Assembly (NCBI GenBank): GCA_002104905.1
Contig: MCFE01000109.1
Location: forward strand, 104,489-168,488
Length of the DNA stretch: 64,000 nucleotides
Source: Basidiobolus meristosporus CBS 931.73
Lineage: Eukaryota > Basidiobolomycota > Basidiobolomycetes > Basidiobolales > Basidiobolaceae
Direction of reading: 5' to 3'
Part shown: one piece after another, positions 43,691 through 55,332 of the stretch
How positions within the stretch are numbered: the first letter of the stretch is position 1
Layout: the number at the start of each line of letters is the position of its first letter
Notes under the pieces: model-generated
The model's database searches: none
What the model saw: only the letters and a program-made list of their open reading frames with translations
Told to the model about the DNA's origin: nothing
Translations under genes and position numbers: made by a program

Positions 43691-44771
43691 CCTGATTAAC
43701 CCTAAGCTGTCTTGATGATCAGCGAATCCAGTGGTGGGAATCTCGGTGGTATTCTAGGTTCTCTTCGTACTCTATGATGCTAGCTTGCTTATTCGTGTAT
43801 CGCCATTTCACGCCTCTTTGTTAATACCATGGATGTGAATTTGGGCTGCTAGTTAAGCATGGAGATGTCCCTCTTACTCTTACTCAATACTCGCCACCCT
43901 AACAAGCAAACGCACACTTCTACAAATTGTTACCAAATAGCTTCCATGTCCCCCATACATTTTGGCTGTGTTGAGTGAGCACGATATACCACCTGACTCT
44001 CCTCAAGCCTCTGTGAAATTCACATGGAGGGTTTTCACAAAATATACCATCCAGCAGCCTTACATCAGCATAACCTAAAGTCATATATTCAGTGCTGACT
44101 CTGATGCCTCAAAATCTATCTAATACACAATATGAGGCTTAACTAATACATCGGATTCCATCTTATCAGTCTGTAGGATGATTTGGTTGATTTTTTATTT
44201 CACCTAGGTGCATCCAGCTGTGAAGGCCTTGAAAGGATTGGAAAGGATTGAATGAACCAGTAGATTATGTAGCCTTCACTCAATGATTTGCTGGATGTAA
44301 AAACTGCTGCAAGATTCTAGGGTGTATTGGAAGTGATTTGGAGGACTGGAAGAACTATATGGTATTCACTTAATGTGTATTTGTGGAGCTCAAAGTATAT
44401 TATTTGTACTTCTAGGGGAGCTTTGTGATAGCTGATATAAGAATGACTCAAGAAATGTGCAAAGAAGTTGTACACAAAGTCTGGGGACTTTGGGAAAATA
44501 GCTCATATCTTAAAAACTAATTTTTTTGTAAATAAATCATCATTGAGTAGTAAACTAAACAGAATCTTAAGGTATATAAATGTCTATCAGTAACTGCATA
44601 TTCAAAGCCAAATGGCATTTATAATCCTGCAAGGTCTTAGTAGAACAATCATGTAAAATATGCCTAGGAATATCCCAGAACCATGTGTCAATTTTGGAGG
44701 TTTCAAACAATGTTGGACTTTGATGTTCTGGGCACTTATCATGTGGTACATATATTCTTTGGTATTTTTGT
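43691..44771. other. AT-rich debris with a degenerate copia LTR
   Basis: A weak copia-LTR-like segment in reverse orientation is visible at about 44210-44560 (TTGGAAGTGATTTGGAGGAC, then TTCACTTAATG). No gene is seen. Confidence 0.45.
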
Positions 44772-45100
44772 TGTAAGAGTTTTGGAGATATTGGAAGTGA
44801 TTGGGAGGACAAGTAGATTATGTGGTTTTCACTTAATGATTTATTGAATGTAAAAGTAGTAATTATACTTTTACATAGTCTTGGCATAAAAAACAAGTAG
44901 AATAAGTTAAGGAAGATCCCAAGAACATGTGTGCAAAGTTTGGGGCTGTTTGGACAACTTATGCGAATTTTCATGTTTTGGGTAAATATTCTAAGTAAAT
45001 CCCAACAAGGAATTTGGTCAGTATTCTCTAGGATTTGAAGGTAATGATCTAAGTGACTATGTTAGGTGAATATTTAGGTGAATTACAAATTTCTACAACA
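44772..45100 (-). repeat. Solo copia LTR
   Basis: In element orientation it begins TGTTGTAGAAATTTG and ends AACTCTTACA. It is well preserved relative to the LTRs at 15535-15866 and 56962-57308. No adjoining internal copia sequence is recognised, so it is probably a solo LTR. Confidence 0.75.
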
Positions 45101-45419
45101 ATTTTGCCCTAATTTTCTGTTGGGAATCACAAAGCTACAATCAGAGTGACTAAGTACATGGAGAGTATAGGCTTAAATACTAAATGTATACTTCACCTCA
45201 GATCTTGAGTGCACCATACTCTAATTCATCTCTTGTGCTGCAGACCACAAATGTTGGAATTAGTCCAGCTCTGGCTTCCAGGAACTGCATTAGCTACATA
45301 TTATAAACACTTGATCTCCATGATTCAAATATTAGTTAATTGTCACTCCTAATATCAGTGAGTATCTTCTGCTTGTAGACTAGTCAAATACACTGAAATA
45401 ATTACTTAATCACTTAAAT

Positions 45420-45710
45420 CATTGTCTACATATCCTCAGAGATCTGTCTAACTTCCTTGATAGGACTCACTTCAAATATTCCATCTGACATAACAGGAAC
45501 CTAAACATGAGTGGTTGCATATTTGCCCAAACAGCCCCTTAATTTGCTCAAATGTTGCTGGAACCACAAAAGCATACTTAACATTCCAGTTTTGCCAAAG
45601 CCAAGCTGAGCATCAGGACCATTTCTACATTAAAGATGCCATCAAGCAATAATTGCAGACCCTACTAGTTCCCCTAATTACTTCCAATATTTCTAGAACT
45701 TGAACAATGC
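45420..45710 (+). repeat. Degenerate copia LTR fragment
   Basis: Matches to copia LTRs include CCAAACAGCCCC, GGAACC and CCAATATTTCTAGAACT near the end. It is in plus orientation. The start is unclear. Confidence 0.5.
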
Positions 45711-45984
45711 TACTGATCCTTTAGAGAAATGAGCTTCTCTTTTAGCATCATTCTATAGGACACTTCTCTTAACCACCATTTCCATTGTCAGAACTTGTGG
45801 TAGGGGCCATCCATCTGTAGAGTAGAGGGCAAAGTATGGGTGTTAGCAGTAGGAAATCAATGTAATGAAACTAGCAAGGAATAACCTCATGTAGAGATTT
45901 TAAGAGTAGCAATGTATGCAAGTTGGTGTGGCAACTTTCACAAGCCCCAGGAGTGCAATAAAGCTAGGACTTCTTATGGTGGTC

Positions 45985-46325
45985 TATGTAGCAAGAGTCT
46001 TGGAGATATTAGAAGTGATTGGGAAAACAAATAGATTTTGTGGATTTCACTAAGTGATTCATTGAGTATAAAAGTATTATTTGTACTTTTAAATGGATGT
46101 GGCAGGAAAGCATACAAAATATGCTTAAGAAGGTCCCAGGAACATGTGTACAGAGTTTGGAGCTGCTAGGGTAATCTTAAGAAATTTTATTCTCTGGGTA
46201 CCTGAAGTTTTGGTCAAAATATTTCAAGTGAATCCCACCTGAGAATCTCATCAAAGTTCTCTAGGATTTGGAGTCAATGATCCAAGGAGTCAAGTTAGGT
46301 GAGTATATAGGTGCAATTACAGAAT
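45985..46325 (-). repeat. Copia LTR, reverse orientation
   Basis: It runs from AGAGTCTTGGAGATATTAGAAG to GGTGCAATTACAGAATT, homologous to 44772-45100 over its length, with diverged ends. Confidence 0.65.
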
Positions 46326-46329
46326 TTAC

Positions 46330-47470
46330 CCCCAAATCAACAAATATCCATAAGAGTATTGTGCTTCAATAGCCCACACACCAATAGCATAATAATATGC
46401 AATTTACCCTTGAAAAATTAACAACAAAATAAGTTTGATATATTTCATAGGGGACACATAGAACAACCCAGATACATATCATACTAGAAGAATCTAAGTC
46501 AATAGAGAGGAATTCTTGATGAGTGTTTCTATAGTGCCCTTGATCAAACAACAATAAGTTTACTTGCCAGCAAATGGTATTTTATATTAGCACCCCTCTA
46601 TAACTTGAATGTTGAACTATGTGGTAGATCAACCAAATAGATGCAATGCTTCATGGTATTTGGTCAGCCATTCAGAAATAGTGTATTTGAGGTATGAAAG
46701 AGTGCTCAAAATTCCTATTAGCTAGCTTCTTGTAAACAAGGCTCTTTCCTAATTGTGTCATCAAATATTGCCATGTGCCCTTCTAGCATCTTACACTTAC
46801 AAATGCCATCATAGTAAGTGTTATTTGAGTCCCAATACAGGGATTGGGGAAACTTCCAAATGGTACAGTTTCCTCACCAACAAGTGCAAGTTCACTTTAC
46901 CCATTGGGTGATCATAGTCTTCTCACAGTTCTTATTTGAGTATTGCCTCCTTCCAATTTCTTATTTCAACATTACTGCAGTAGGGCAGTACAGGCATGAG
47001 TAGTGCTACAGGCAGATAGCAATGGCAAAAGCAGAAAGGGTTGTTAGGACAATAATGTTAGTGCCTATGGTTCTGAAAGCAGTAACAGAGGTATGGAAAC
47101 AGTAGAAATGCAGCAAGTGCTTATGATTATAGAAACAGTAACGGATATGGTAACGGAAATGGCAGTAATAGAGGCACCTAATAGAGGCGCTGGAGCCTAT
47201 GATTGTGGAAATGGAGATAATATAGGTGCCAATAGTGCTAGTATTTACAACATTGGACACGGTGGAGATGGTAATGGTGATCGGAGGTAATGGTAATGAC
47301 AGTAGTGAGGCAATGGCGGTGGTGCAGTTAAAAGTGACAACAAAAATCAGTAGTACTGTGGTGAGGAAAAAATTCAAAGGACTTGACAGGATTTGATCAA
47401 GCGAATCATCAAGCTTGAACATCTACCTGGAGAAATGAAAGTTATTAGTCAAATTACAATAGTTAAATAA
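46330..47470. other. Transposon debris with a GGTAATGG-rich tract
   Basis: No gene is recognised. At 47080-47350 the plus strand is rich in GGTAATGG/GGAAATGG/AGTAATAGAGG units that would encode a Gly/Asn/Ser-rich peptide, but stops interrupt every frame. The longest frame (minus 47006-47422) is low-complexity. Confidence 0.45.
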
Positions 47471-47480
47471 CTACACGCTT

Positions 47481-47512
47481 AGCTAGCCCTAACCCTAGCC
47501 CTAGCCCTAATC
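47481..47512. repeat. Interstitial telomere-like CCCTAA tract
   Basis: AGCCCTAACCCTAGCCCTAG followed by CCCTAATCC gives four to five degenerate CCCTAA units. It stands about 350 bp upstream of HSP70. Confidence 0.65.
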
Positions 47513-47773
47513 CTTGCCTCTGGTACCAGGACCTATACAACACGTCATGTTCTCCCGATAGCCAAAATTGGTACCATTGATACGGTAATATCATTGTCCA
47601 AATCTAGCAGCCGCTTAAGAACCGGTGTTAAACTATTTGTTAATCCCGAAACGACGTAAATTGGCTTATCTCGGTACTTCGGCCATGATTGGTGGAATGA
47701 TCGATCGTCACAAAGGAACATGCTGGAATTTATGAGACGAATCCCGAATTTCTTCAAAACAACTCACCAGAAG

Positions 47774-47781
47774 TATAAAAG
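47774..47781 (+). promoter_or_regulatory. TATA box of HSP70
   Basis: TATAAAAG lies 84 bp before the HSP70 ATG, leaving room for a 5' leader. GAA and TTC triplets cluster just upstream (47730-47760), but not in the canonical 5-bp phased HSE array, so heat-shock factor binding is only suggested. Confidence 0.6.
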
Positions 47782-47864
47782 CACACTGGCTCCAAACTGG
47801 CTCGACACTCAATATATCCTAATACCACATACACTTTCATTTACTCTTAATCACATAACACGCC

Positions 47865-48875
47865 ATGTCTAAAGCCGTCGGAATCGATTTGGGAACCACT
47901 TACTCCTGTGTTGGTGTCTGGCAAAACGATCGTGTCGAGATCATTGCCAACGACCAGGGTAACAGAACCACTCCTTCCTATGTTGCTTTCACCGACTCTG
48001 AACGTCTCATCGGTGATGCCGCCAAGAACCAAGTCGCCATGAACCCCACCAACAGTGTGTTCGATGCCAAGCGTCTCATTGGCCGTCGTTTCAACGACTC
48101 CGAGGTCCAATCCGACATGAAGCACTGGCCTTTCAAGGTTGTCGAGAAGGACTCCAAGCCCTTGATCCAAGTCGAGTACAAGGGGGAGAGCAAGACCTTC
48201 ACTCCTGAGGAAATCTCCTCCATGATCTTGTTGAAGATGAGAGAGACCGCTGAGGCCTACCTCGGTGGTGAGGTCAAGAACGCTGTTGTCACCGTTCCTG
48301 CCTACTTCAACGACTCTCAGCGCCAAGCTACCAAGGATGCCGGAGCTATTGCGGGTATGAACGTTCTTCGTATCATCAACGAGCCTACCGCCGCTGCCAT
48401 CGCCTACGGTCTTGACCAGAAGACCAGTGGTGAGAAGAATGTCCTCATTTTCGATCTTGGAGGAGGTACCTTCGATGTCTCCCTCTTGACCATTGAGGAT
48501 GGCATCTTCGAAGTCAAGGCTACTGCTGGTGATACTCACTTGGGCGGTGAAGATTTCGACAACCGTCTTGTCAGCCACTTTGTCCAAGAGTTCAAGCGCA
48601 AGAATAAGAAGGACTTGTCCACCAATGCTCGTGCCCTTCGTCGTCTCAGAACCGCCTGTGAGCGTGCCAAGAGAACCCTTTCATCTGCTGCTCAAACCTC
48701 CATCGAGATTGACTCCCTGTTCGAGGGAATTGACTTCTACACCTCCTTGACTCGTGCTAGATTCGAGGAACTCTGCCAAGACTTGTTCCGTTCCACCATG
48801 GACCCTGTCGAGAAGGTTCTTCGTGACTCCAAGATTGACAAATCCAATGTCCACGAGATTGTCCTTGTTGGAGGA

Positions 48876-48914
<39 letters not shown>

Positions 48915-49805
48915 TACTTCAACGGCAAGGAGCCCAACAAATCCATCAACCCCGATGAGGCTGTTGCCTATGGTGCCGCTGTCCAAGCTGCTATCTTGTC
49001 TGGAGATACCTCTGAGAAGACTCAAGACTTGCTTTTGCTCGATGTTGCTCCCCTCTCCTTGGGTATCGAAACCGCCGGAGGAGTGATGACTCCCTTGATC
49101 AAGAGAAACACCACTGTCCCCACCAAGAAGTCCGAGACCTTTTCCACCTACGCCGACAACCAGCCTGGAGTGTTGATTCAAGTCTTTGAAGGTGAGCGTG
49201 CCCGTACCAAGGACAACAACATCCTTGGCAAGTTCGAGCTTACCGGTATCCCACCTGCTCCTCGTGGAGTTCCTCAAATCGAGGTCACCTTCGATGTTGA
49301 TGCCAACGGTATCTTGAACGTGTCTGCTTTGGACAAGACCACCGGCCGCTCCAACAAGATCACCATCACCAACGACAAGGGCCGTCTTTCCAAGGAGGAT
49401 ATCGAGCGCATGGTGTCTGAGGCCGAGAAGTACAAGGCTGAGGATGAAGCCGCTGCCTCTCGTATTTCCGCCAAGAACGGACTCGAGTCCTATGCCTACT
49501 CTCTCCGCAACACCATCCAAGACGAGAAGGTTGCCGGACAATTGGAGGCCGATGACAAGAAGAAGCTCGAGGAAGCCATCAACAGCACCATCAGCTGGTT
49601 GGACGACAGCCAAGAGGCCTCTAAGGAGGAATACGAAGACAAGCAAAAGGAGTTGGAAGGCGTTGCCAACCCCATCATGACCAAGATGTACCAAGCTGCT
49701 GGCGGTGCCCCAGGTGCTGCTCCAGGAGGATTCCCTGGTGGTGCCGCCCCTGGTGGATTCCCTGGTGCCGATAGCAGTGAACCAACTGTTGAAGAGTTGG
49801 ATTAA
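47865..49805 (+). CDS. SSA1: Cytosolic Hsp70 chaperone, SSA type
   Basis: The intact, intronless 646-residue frame starts [19 protein letters not shown] and ends EPTVEELD. ATPase-domain signatures are [21 protein letters not shown] and [16 protein letters not shown]. The substrate domain and helical lid follow (about 395-610), then a Gly/Pro/Ala-rich linker ([14 protein letters not shown]) and the EELD tail that binds TPR co-chaperones. It folds new and stress-damaged proteins in cytosol and nucleus. The strongly biased codon use, with many C/G-ending codons, differs from the AT-rich surroundings and fits a highly expressed gene. Confidence 0.98.
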
Positions 49806-50180
49806 ACAGCGAGTTTAGAATACTATATTCATGTATTTACCAATGTACACTAGTTATATATCTGATTATTTCATGTAATCTTAGCCTTGTATCTTAGAAT
49901 AAACAAGTGTCTACAGAAGTTATTCCACTAGCACTGCCAATCAATGTAATTGGGAGAACATATAGTATTGCTGGTGTTCATATTGAAAGTATTTGGGATG
50001 ACCCCACCACAGGGCTATAACAAAGCTCAAATCCTGTGATTGAGAGGTGTTGATGCGTGTAGGTGTTGTAACAGAAGCTAGGAAAAGTTGGAAATTGTTT
50101 GTAAAAATAACCCTTTCTGAAGAAGCGCTATGGAAGCGAAACTGAGTCCCATAGGATGCTCTCATAGCCTGTTAGTAGGC

Positions 50181-50808
50181 TTAGTTGGCGGCACCAAAAA
50201 GTCCAACGAGGGTGAGAAGTTTCACCTGGGCAAGGGAGAAGGGTCTGCCTAGTTATCGGTCAAGATCGAGAGTGCAGATCACTTACCATTACGGTGATGC
50301 ACTTGATTCTTTTATGCTCCTTTCGCTTGTCACCTTCCTCTTGGGAGCGAAGGTTTTCATCAATTACCATCTCGCATCTCCGCCAATGATCGCTCATGTC
50401 CGAGTAGATCCTCACTAGATCAGGCTTGTGGATCATATTCCAGTTCCCAACTAAGGGTTCACGAACGAAGACCACAGGCAGCTTCACCAAAGCTCGACCG
50501 AATATCGCACCGCTGAATGTGCTAATTAGCTTTGTGTACGCACTGGCGCAGAGGCACCTTGGTACAAACCGGTGGTTAATTAACTTCAAACATATGAAAC
50601 TCGAATGCTATAAGGCGATATAAAAAGAGGTTACGTTTCCAGGTGTTGGTAAATGGTGTGGAAATAAAGCATGAAACTGAGAGTGCAGCCACCTACAACA
50701 ATCAGCTATGGCCTCCAATCGCGTCGCCCTCGACAGGCCGGGTGGTAGGTGACTCATTCGGAGAGAACACTTACAAATGGATACCACTGTGGAGAATCGC
50801 CGACTCAT
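50181..50808 (-). CDS. Small predicted membrane protein, four exons, unknown family
   Basis: Exons 50775-50808, 50635-50692, 50287-50512 and 50181-50225 join in frame with GT-AG borders to 120 residues. The protein starts MSRRFSTVVSICGCTLSFML, a probable membrane segment or mitochondrial targeting region. It has a charged middle (DMSDHWRRCEMVIDENLRSQ) and ends in a hydrophobic stretch (VKLLTLVGLFGAAN). No family is recognised. Frame conservation across four short exons is the main evidence, so the model needs transcript support. Confidence 0.5.
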
Positions 50809-50945
50809 TTCTATACCACGGAGGTAAGCCGCTCCTTGGTGTCGAAGTTGTGTGGTATAGTTAAATAGGATTTATTCGGTATCCAGATTATACGTCAGAG
50901 ATTCAGTACAATGAATGGGTAGTTGAAAATTATTGCCCACGCGCA

Positions 50946-51074
50946 TTATGATGGGTCCTTGCCGTTGTTGGGAAGGTTGAGGGGCTTCAGGTTGATACTG
51001 AGGTAGTGCTTGTCGGGGAGCGCATAGCTGATCTCGCGAACATCCACATTCTGACCTGACACCTTCTCGCCCAT
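50946..51074 (-). pseudogene. Uricase-like carboxyl-terminal fragment
   Basis: A 42-residue frame contains VREISYALPDKHYLSINLKP, closely like the SYxLPNKHYI signature near the end of urate oxidase, preceded by a matching helix (MGEKVSGQNVDV) and followed by an NNGKD turn. It stops there, before the remaining part of the domain and the usual peroxisomal Ser-Arg/Lys-Leu tail. No upstream uricase exons were found within 500 bp. It may be a relic of a purine-degradation gene or one exon of a broken gene. Confidence 0.5.
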
Positions 51075-51495
51075 CCTTAGCTATGCCTTCACTTCTATGA
51101 GGCCTTGAAAACGATTGGATTATGATGCCTTTACAGTATCAGGAAGTGCCATTACCTGCCAAGTTCTTGAGTAGAAATACGGTAATTTCATGAAACACCA
51201 TGGATTGTAAAAGCACTTGATCAAACATCGTCGCCATTATTTCCACAACGAACCAAGGAATTGGCCAAGCATGGAATCATCAGGGCAATGAAGATTATTG
51301 GGTGATTCTGGTTCCAGGGCTACGCTAACTGTACAGAGATGGAAATGACACACAGTGTTTGAATGCCAAAGTAATCATCGGTTCTAGGCTGCATAGAAAG
51401 TATCAGCCAAACTAATTGCAACATTCATGCAGCAACTCATAATCAGTATATAAAGAAGTGATTGGAACATCTAAATCCTCACCAGTCTGCCCTCC
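51075..51495. other. Intergenic, promoter of the collagen-like gene
   Basis: A TATATAAAG-like box at about 51447-51455 lies near 45 bp before the ATG at 51496. A short 24-residue frame ending in a GT donor (about 51165-51240, minus) is the only other hint of an exon, and no family is recognisable. Confidence 0.4.
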
Positions 51496-52068
51496 ATGTC
51501 CATCATAAAATCCCTACTGTTGATCAGTGTTGCGATTGCTCTTACACACAATCCTGTTGCTAGTCAGGAAGTTGAAGATGGTGGCACTGCTGTTGCCAGT
51601 CAGGGGACTACTGATGGTGGAGCCGCGGTACCGGGCCCTGAAGCCGTTCGCTTGGAAAAGCGCTACGGTGGTGGCCCCGCTCTCTTCAGTTCTCATAGCA
51701 TTGCAGGAAGTGTACCCGTTATTCAAGGCAATCCTCTGAATCTGGGAAAGAGTAGCAAAGGAAAGAAGCATGGGCATGGGCATGGGCACGGTCACGGTCA
51801 CGGAACTGCTGGAAAACGCGGTCCGCGTGGCCCACGTGGTCCACGTGGAAGACAGGGGAAGCGGGGGAGACAAGGAAAGCGAGGAAGACCTGGTAGACCA
51901 GGCAGACCAGGTAAAACCGAGATCCATGTTGTAAATCACTCACCTCCCTCACCTCCCTCACCTCCAACAACTCCTATCCCTGAACCAAAACCTTATTCTG
52001 ATGATGTTCCCCCGGTCACAAATTCTCATACGGAAGATGGTGCCTCTCCGGCTGAGCCAAATTACTAG
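51496..52068 (+). CDS. Secreted Kex2-site protein with His-Gly and collagen-like repeats
   Basis: The intronless 190-residue frame has a signal peptide (MSIIKSLLLISVAIALTHNP, cleavage near VAS-QE). A short propeptide ends in the dibasic LEKR, a Kex2 site, followed by YGGGPALFSS. Then come a KKHGHGHGHGHGHG metal-binding-like run and about twelve consecutive Gly-X-Y triplets rich in Pro and Arg (GKRGPRGPRGPRGRQ onward). The tail is Pro-rich (PPSPPSPPTTP). The strongly basic triplet block has the collagen pattern but is short for a stable triple helix. Probably an extracellular or wall-associated protein; the role is unknown. Confidence 0.72.
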   Translation: MSIIKSLLLISVAIALTHNPVASQEVEDGGTAVASQGTTDGGAAVPGPEAVRLEKRYGGGPALFSSHSIAGSVPVIQGNPLNLGKSSKGKKHGHGHGHGHGHGTAGKRGPRGPRGPRGRQGKRGRQGKRGRPGRPGRPGKTEIHVVNHSPPSPPSPPTTPIPEPKPYSDDVPPVTNSHTEDGASPAEPNY

Positions 52069-53436
52069 TTGCGGGAATAATAAAGAACTGAAGGATTGAC
52101 GGAAATACATTATAATTACTATGAGCAGCACATCTATTCAATAATACAATCATTTGCCACGATGGTGGTCAAAGATATTGTTTATCTAAAACATTTCCGA
52201 ATCTATTTCTCTTTCTCGATGCCACACAACTAGACTTGATACGCATAAATGAGCAGGCATTGAATTGTGGTTGAAAGTGTTTGTGTCAGCTCATTGCACC
52301 AAGATACTTTGCCTATATGTACCTGACTAGTGATAATACCAGTAGCGATGGTTCTGGAATCACCGAAGCTAGCATGCATTAATAATGGAAATGAAACGGT
52401 TCTGGATACGGAATGGAGGTAATGGCCAGGATGCTACTGATTCTGACAGTGTTTAAGTAGTCAAGAGCTTGTGCAGAAGCGGAGGCCCGTACTATTTTTG
52501 GACTATAGTATAAAGTCGCCTATACATACAAATATAATCCAGTAAACCATACAATGGCAAATATGGGGGGAAAAGGCGTTGTTTACTCAATTCGCGAGGC
52601 AGGGGGTGAACTACCAATCGTCATTTTTGGCTAAAGTTGGGTTGATTCTGATAGTTAACACACTGAACTGTATCTTGGCTTAATGAGACTGAGCAGGAAA
52701 AGGAAGGGGCACTTGTTTACATATGGAATTCTAGAGCCAAAAAGATGTGTTAGCACAACAAGAGTGCTTAGACTTTGTCAAAGCAATAAAACAATACATA
52801 GAAGATGAGAGTTACATGGGAAAATGCTCCTGACAAATTCTTTAAGATAGCAAATTGTATGTGATATTTAACACGAGTAAGGGACCTGGTCTTTGACACA
52901 TGATATAATTTTCTTGTTGCAAATGGTAAACTTCACCAACGACCTGCAGTATTTTCGTAAGCCCTATTGTTAGCAGAAAGGTACGTTGAATCTGCCAGCT
53001 GCTGCGAATAATATATGCTGGGACAACCTAGTAAGAGGAGAAAGTCGCGGGTTGCAAATCTTTTATCTTATGCGATCTGTTAGGAGGTACATCTGGTACA
53101 GTCGGAATCAATCCAAAATCAGCTTCCTAGTAACTATGGGGGTATATTCCATACAGTATGGTTCTGACGGGTATTGCCTTTTACTTGAGTCGAGGGAAAA
53201 TATATAGTAATCCTTTATAGCACTACTACACTACAATAAAAGTATGCGTCTGTTACATATACATGGATGATGCTTCATTACTATGGTTCAGGAAAGGTAG
53301 GGTTTCAAGTGCCCTATCCATGTTCTGGCTCTGTTAGGTTCTATGTACTAGATACTATGTCGTTGGGTTTGGGCTTGTTCCTAACATGGTCTTAAGTACC
53401 AAGCCTTTGGGCGCCATATTGTACCAGTTTGCAATT
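52069..53436. other. AT-rich region, no gene seen
   Basis: Only frames below 75 residues, none with family features. No LTR or tRNA-like structure was recognised. Confidence 0.5.
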
Positions 53437-53509
53437 GGGGCGTTGGCCTAATGGATAAGGCATCAGACTTCGGATCTGGGGATTGTGGGTTCGAGTCCCA
53501 TGCGCCTCG
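53437..53509 (+). tRNA. tRNA-Arg (anticodon UCG)
   Basis: A 73-nt cloverleaf: 7-bp acceptor stem GGGGCGT/GCGCCTC (two wobbles), D-arm with TGGCCTAATGGA, anticodon stem CAGA/TCTG with loop CTTCGGA (UCG), T-arm GTGGGTTCGAGTCCCAT. Both internal promoter boxes are present. There is no intron and no encoded CCA. Confidence 0.95.
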
Positions 53510-55332
53510 TGGATATATTTTGGAATCTTCATGATATGCCCTTTCTGTCCTTATGCTTAGCTACAGCTTTGCGAGTTTGCTTTAACCTCTTTGTTCACTC
53601 TAGATGTTTACCTAAAGAAAGGTATAGCAGTATACATGACAAAATGATGGACTTGATCGATTCTCTATCAAGAGTGTGGTCCTTGTAAAAGATATGAAAT
53701 CATGAACTCACCCAGGAAAACCAAACAAAGATTTGTATTCGATGATAATGATTAACAGGACTTTATCTGCAGCGAGTGCCAGTTAGACCATTGTTTGGGA
53801 GTTGTAGCGTAAATTGGATATTCCTCTGCTCCATGTTCTTACATACTTGTAATGCCACCATATAAAGTGAACTCTTGTGATGGTTTCGCTATGAATGACA
53901 GTATGAACAAAACAGGTGTGGTAATGAGTACAAAAAAGTGCCTCATTCAATGGGCCTGCCAAATAACCGTCATAATCACTTTGCCTGTGTATACAGCTAA
54001 GAGTAAGGAAGAGAAATCTCTTGAAGAAATGAGTGCTAAAGCTACTTTCATTGTTTTTTAACATTCAGTGGCTTTATTGAACCTTTCAAAAGGGGGTTGT
54101 TTTCTCAAAAAGCTCAAAAAAAGGGATAATTTCTGGTAGACCGGAAGGCGACGAGCACCCGCGCATATTTTTTATGAGGTTGGTTCTCTGGAAATTCCAG
54201 ATGGAGGTAATTGCTTTGGTAGAATGTTGTGCACTCTATAAAATGAACGGTCAAGCACAGCACACTGTGCATAAATAGCATTCCCAAAATACTCCTGTTT
54301 CATTTAATGTAGTTGTATTAAGATTTTAATGAACTCAATGTATAGCACAAGTAAAATGTGCAAGCTCATGTAGTTTGAATTAGCTACAATGCTTGGAATT
54401 TATGCAGATTTGAGAGGTTTATCTTTTGTAGAGCATAAAGCCTGGACCTTACTATACTTACAGTGCAGATCGAACTGATATTTTGGCAGTTTCCAAGGTC
54501 TTAAGAATGGCTATATTTTGTTACGGTTGTAAATAGAAGTCCTAACTAAACAACGATCTCTTAGGAATCCGGTGAGGGTAAGAGTCAATCTAGGGTATGA
54601 AGGAGAAGATACTTTGTACATGTATAAGCCTGGCTGTAATAGTTATTCATAGATTACTTACATATTATGTGCTAAACTAGGCTTTAGTGATGACCAGTAA
54701 TAGATAGGGTTTTTGTCAGGGTAACTCTATTGGTGTGCAGATCAGCATGGTCGATCTTTTACCGATATAGATGATTGACTTCTATTGGGTGGTTACTACT
54801 TATCCTAAAGGCATACTTTACGCTGTAGCAAACGTTATGATATCCGGGTTCGTCCTTGTCTCTTAGGTTAGTGAAACAAGGTCTGTCTTTATTTTGGCTT
54901 AAGATCTGGTATTTAACACATTCTGCAATTGCTTGCCTACAGTCTTGTTTCATATTTGACCGTCTGTTTGCATATACTTAGGTACCACTTGGTACTGACA
55001 CCTCTATATATGCCTAGCTTCTCAGTTCATTCAGGTCAGGTCTCGGACTATTATAACAGGGACTGTTACGCGGTAAAACAGTTTGTGGCAAGAGAGAAGG
55101 CTACTACTATTGCAGGGCGAAGTAGGCCAGCATTGAAAGACTGAGATATTTATTGTAAATGATGGATGGTGTGGCTATTTAAGAGATGATGTTCTTCCTT
55201 TGTGTCAAGGATCTATATCATAACTCTCCTTTTTCTTATAGGAATAAAGTGATACATATATATTTGTGAGGGCTGGTTACCTAGCTTTCCTTATTTGGTT
55301 TTTCTTTGCCCGCGATTCTTTACGTTATATTA
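53510..55332. other. AT-rich region, no gene seen
   Basis: Frames are all below 95 residues and none is recognisable. Two LTR-like AT-rich segments may be present (about 55140-55300), without proof. Confidence 0.45.

Noticed and set aside
47720-47765. Canonical heat-shock element upstream of HSP70
   Set aside because: GAA/TTC triplets occur but not at the 5-bp alternation needed for a clear HSE, so only a TATA box is annotated.
47847-48587. Long minus-strand frame (246 aa) antisense to HSP70, and another at 48681-49694 (337 aa)
   Set aside because: They are mirror frames created by the strong codon bias of HSP70; the sense strand is unambiguous.
54100-54180. GC-richer patch with ACCGGAAGGCGACGAGCACCC as a possible tRNA or snRNA
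   Set aside because: No cloverleaf or conserved snRNA core could be drawn.
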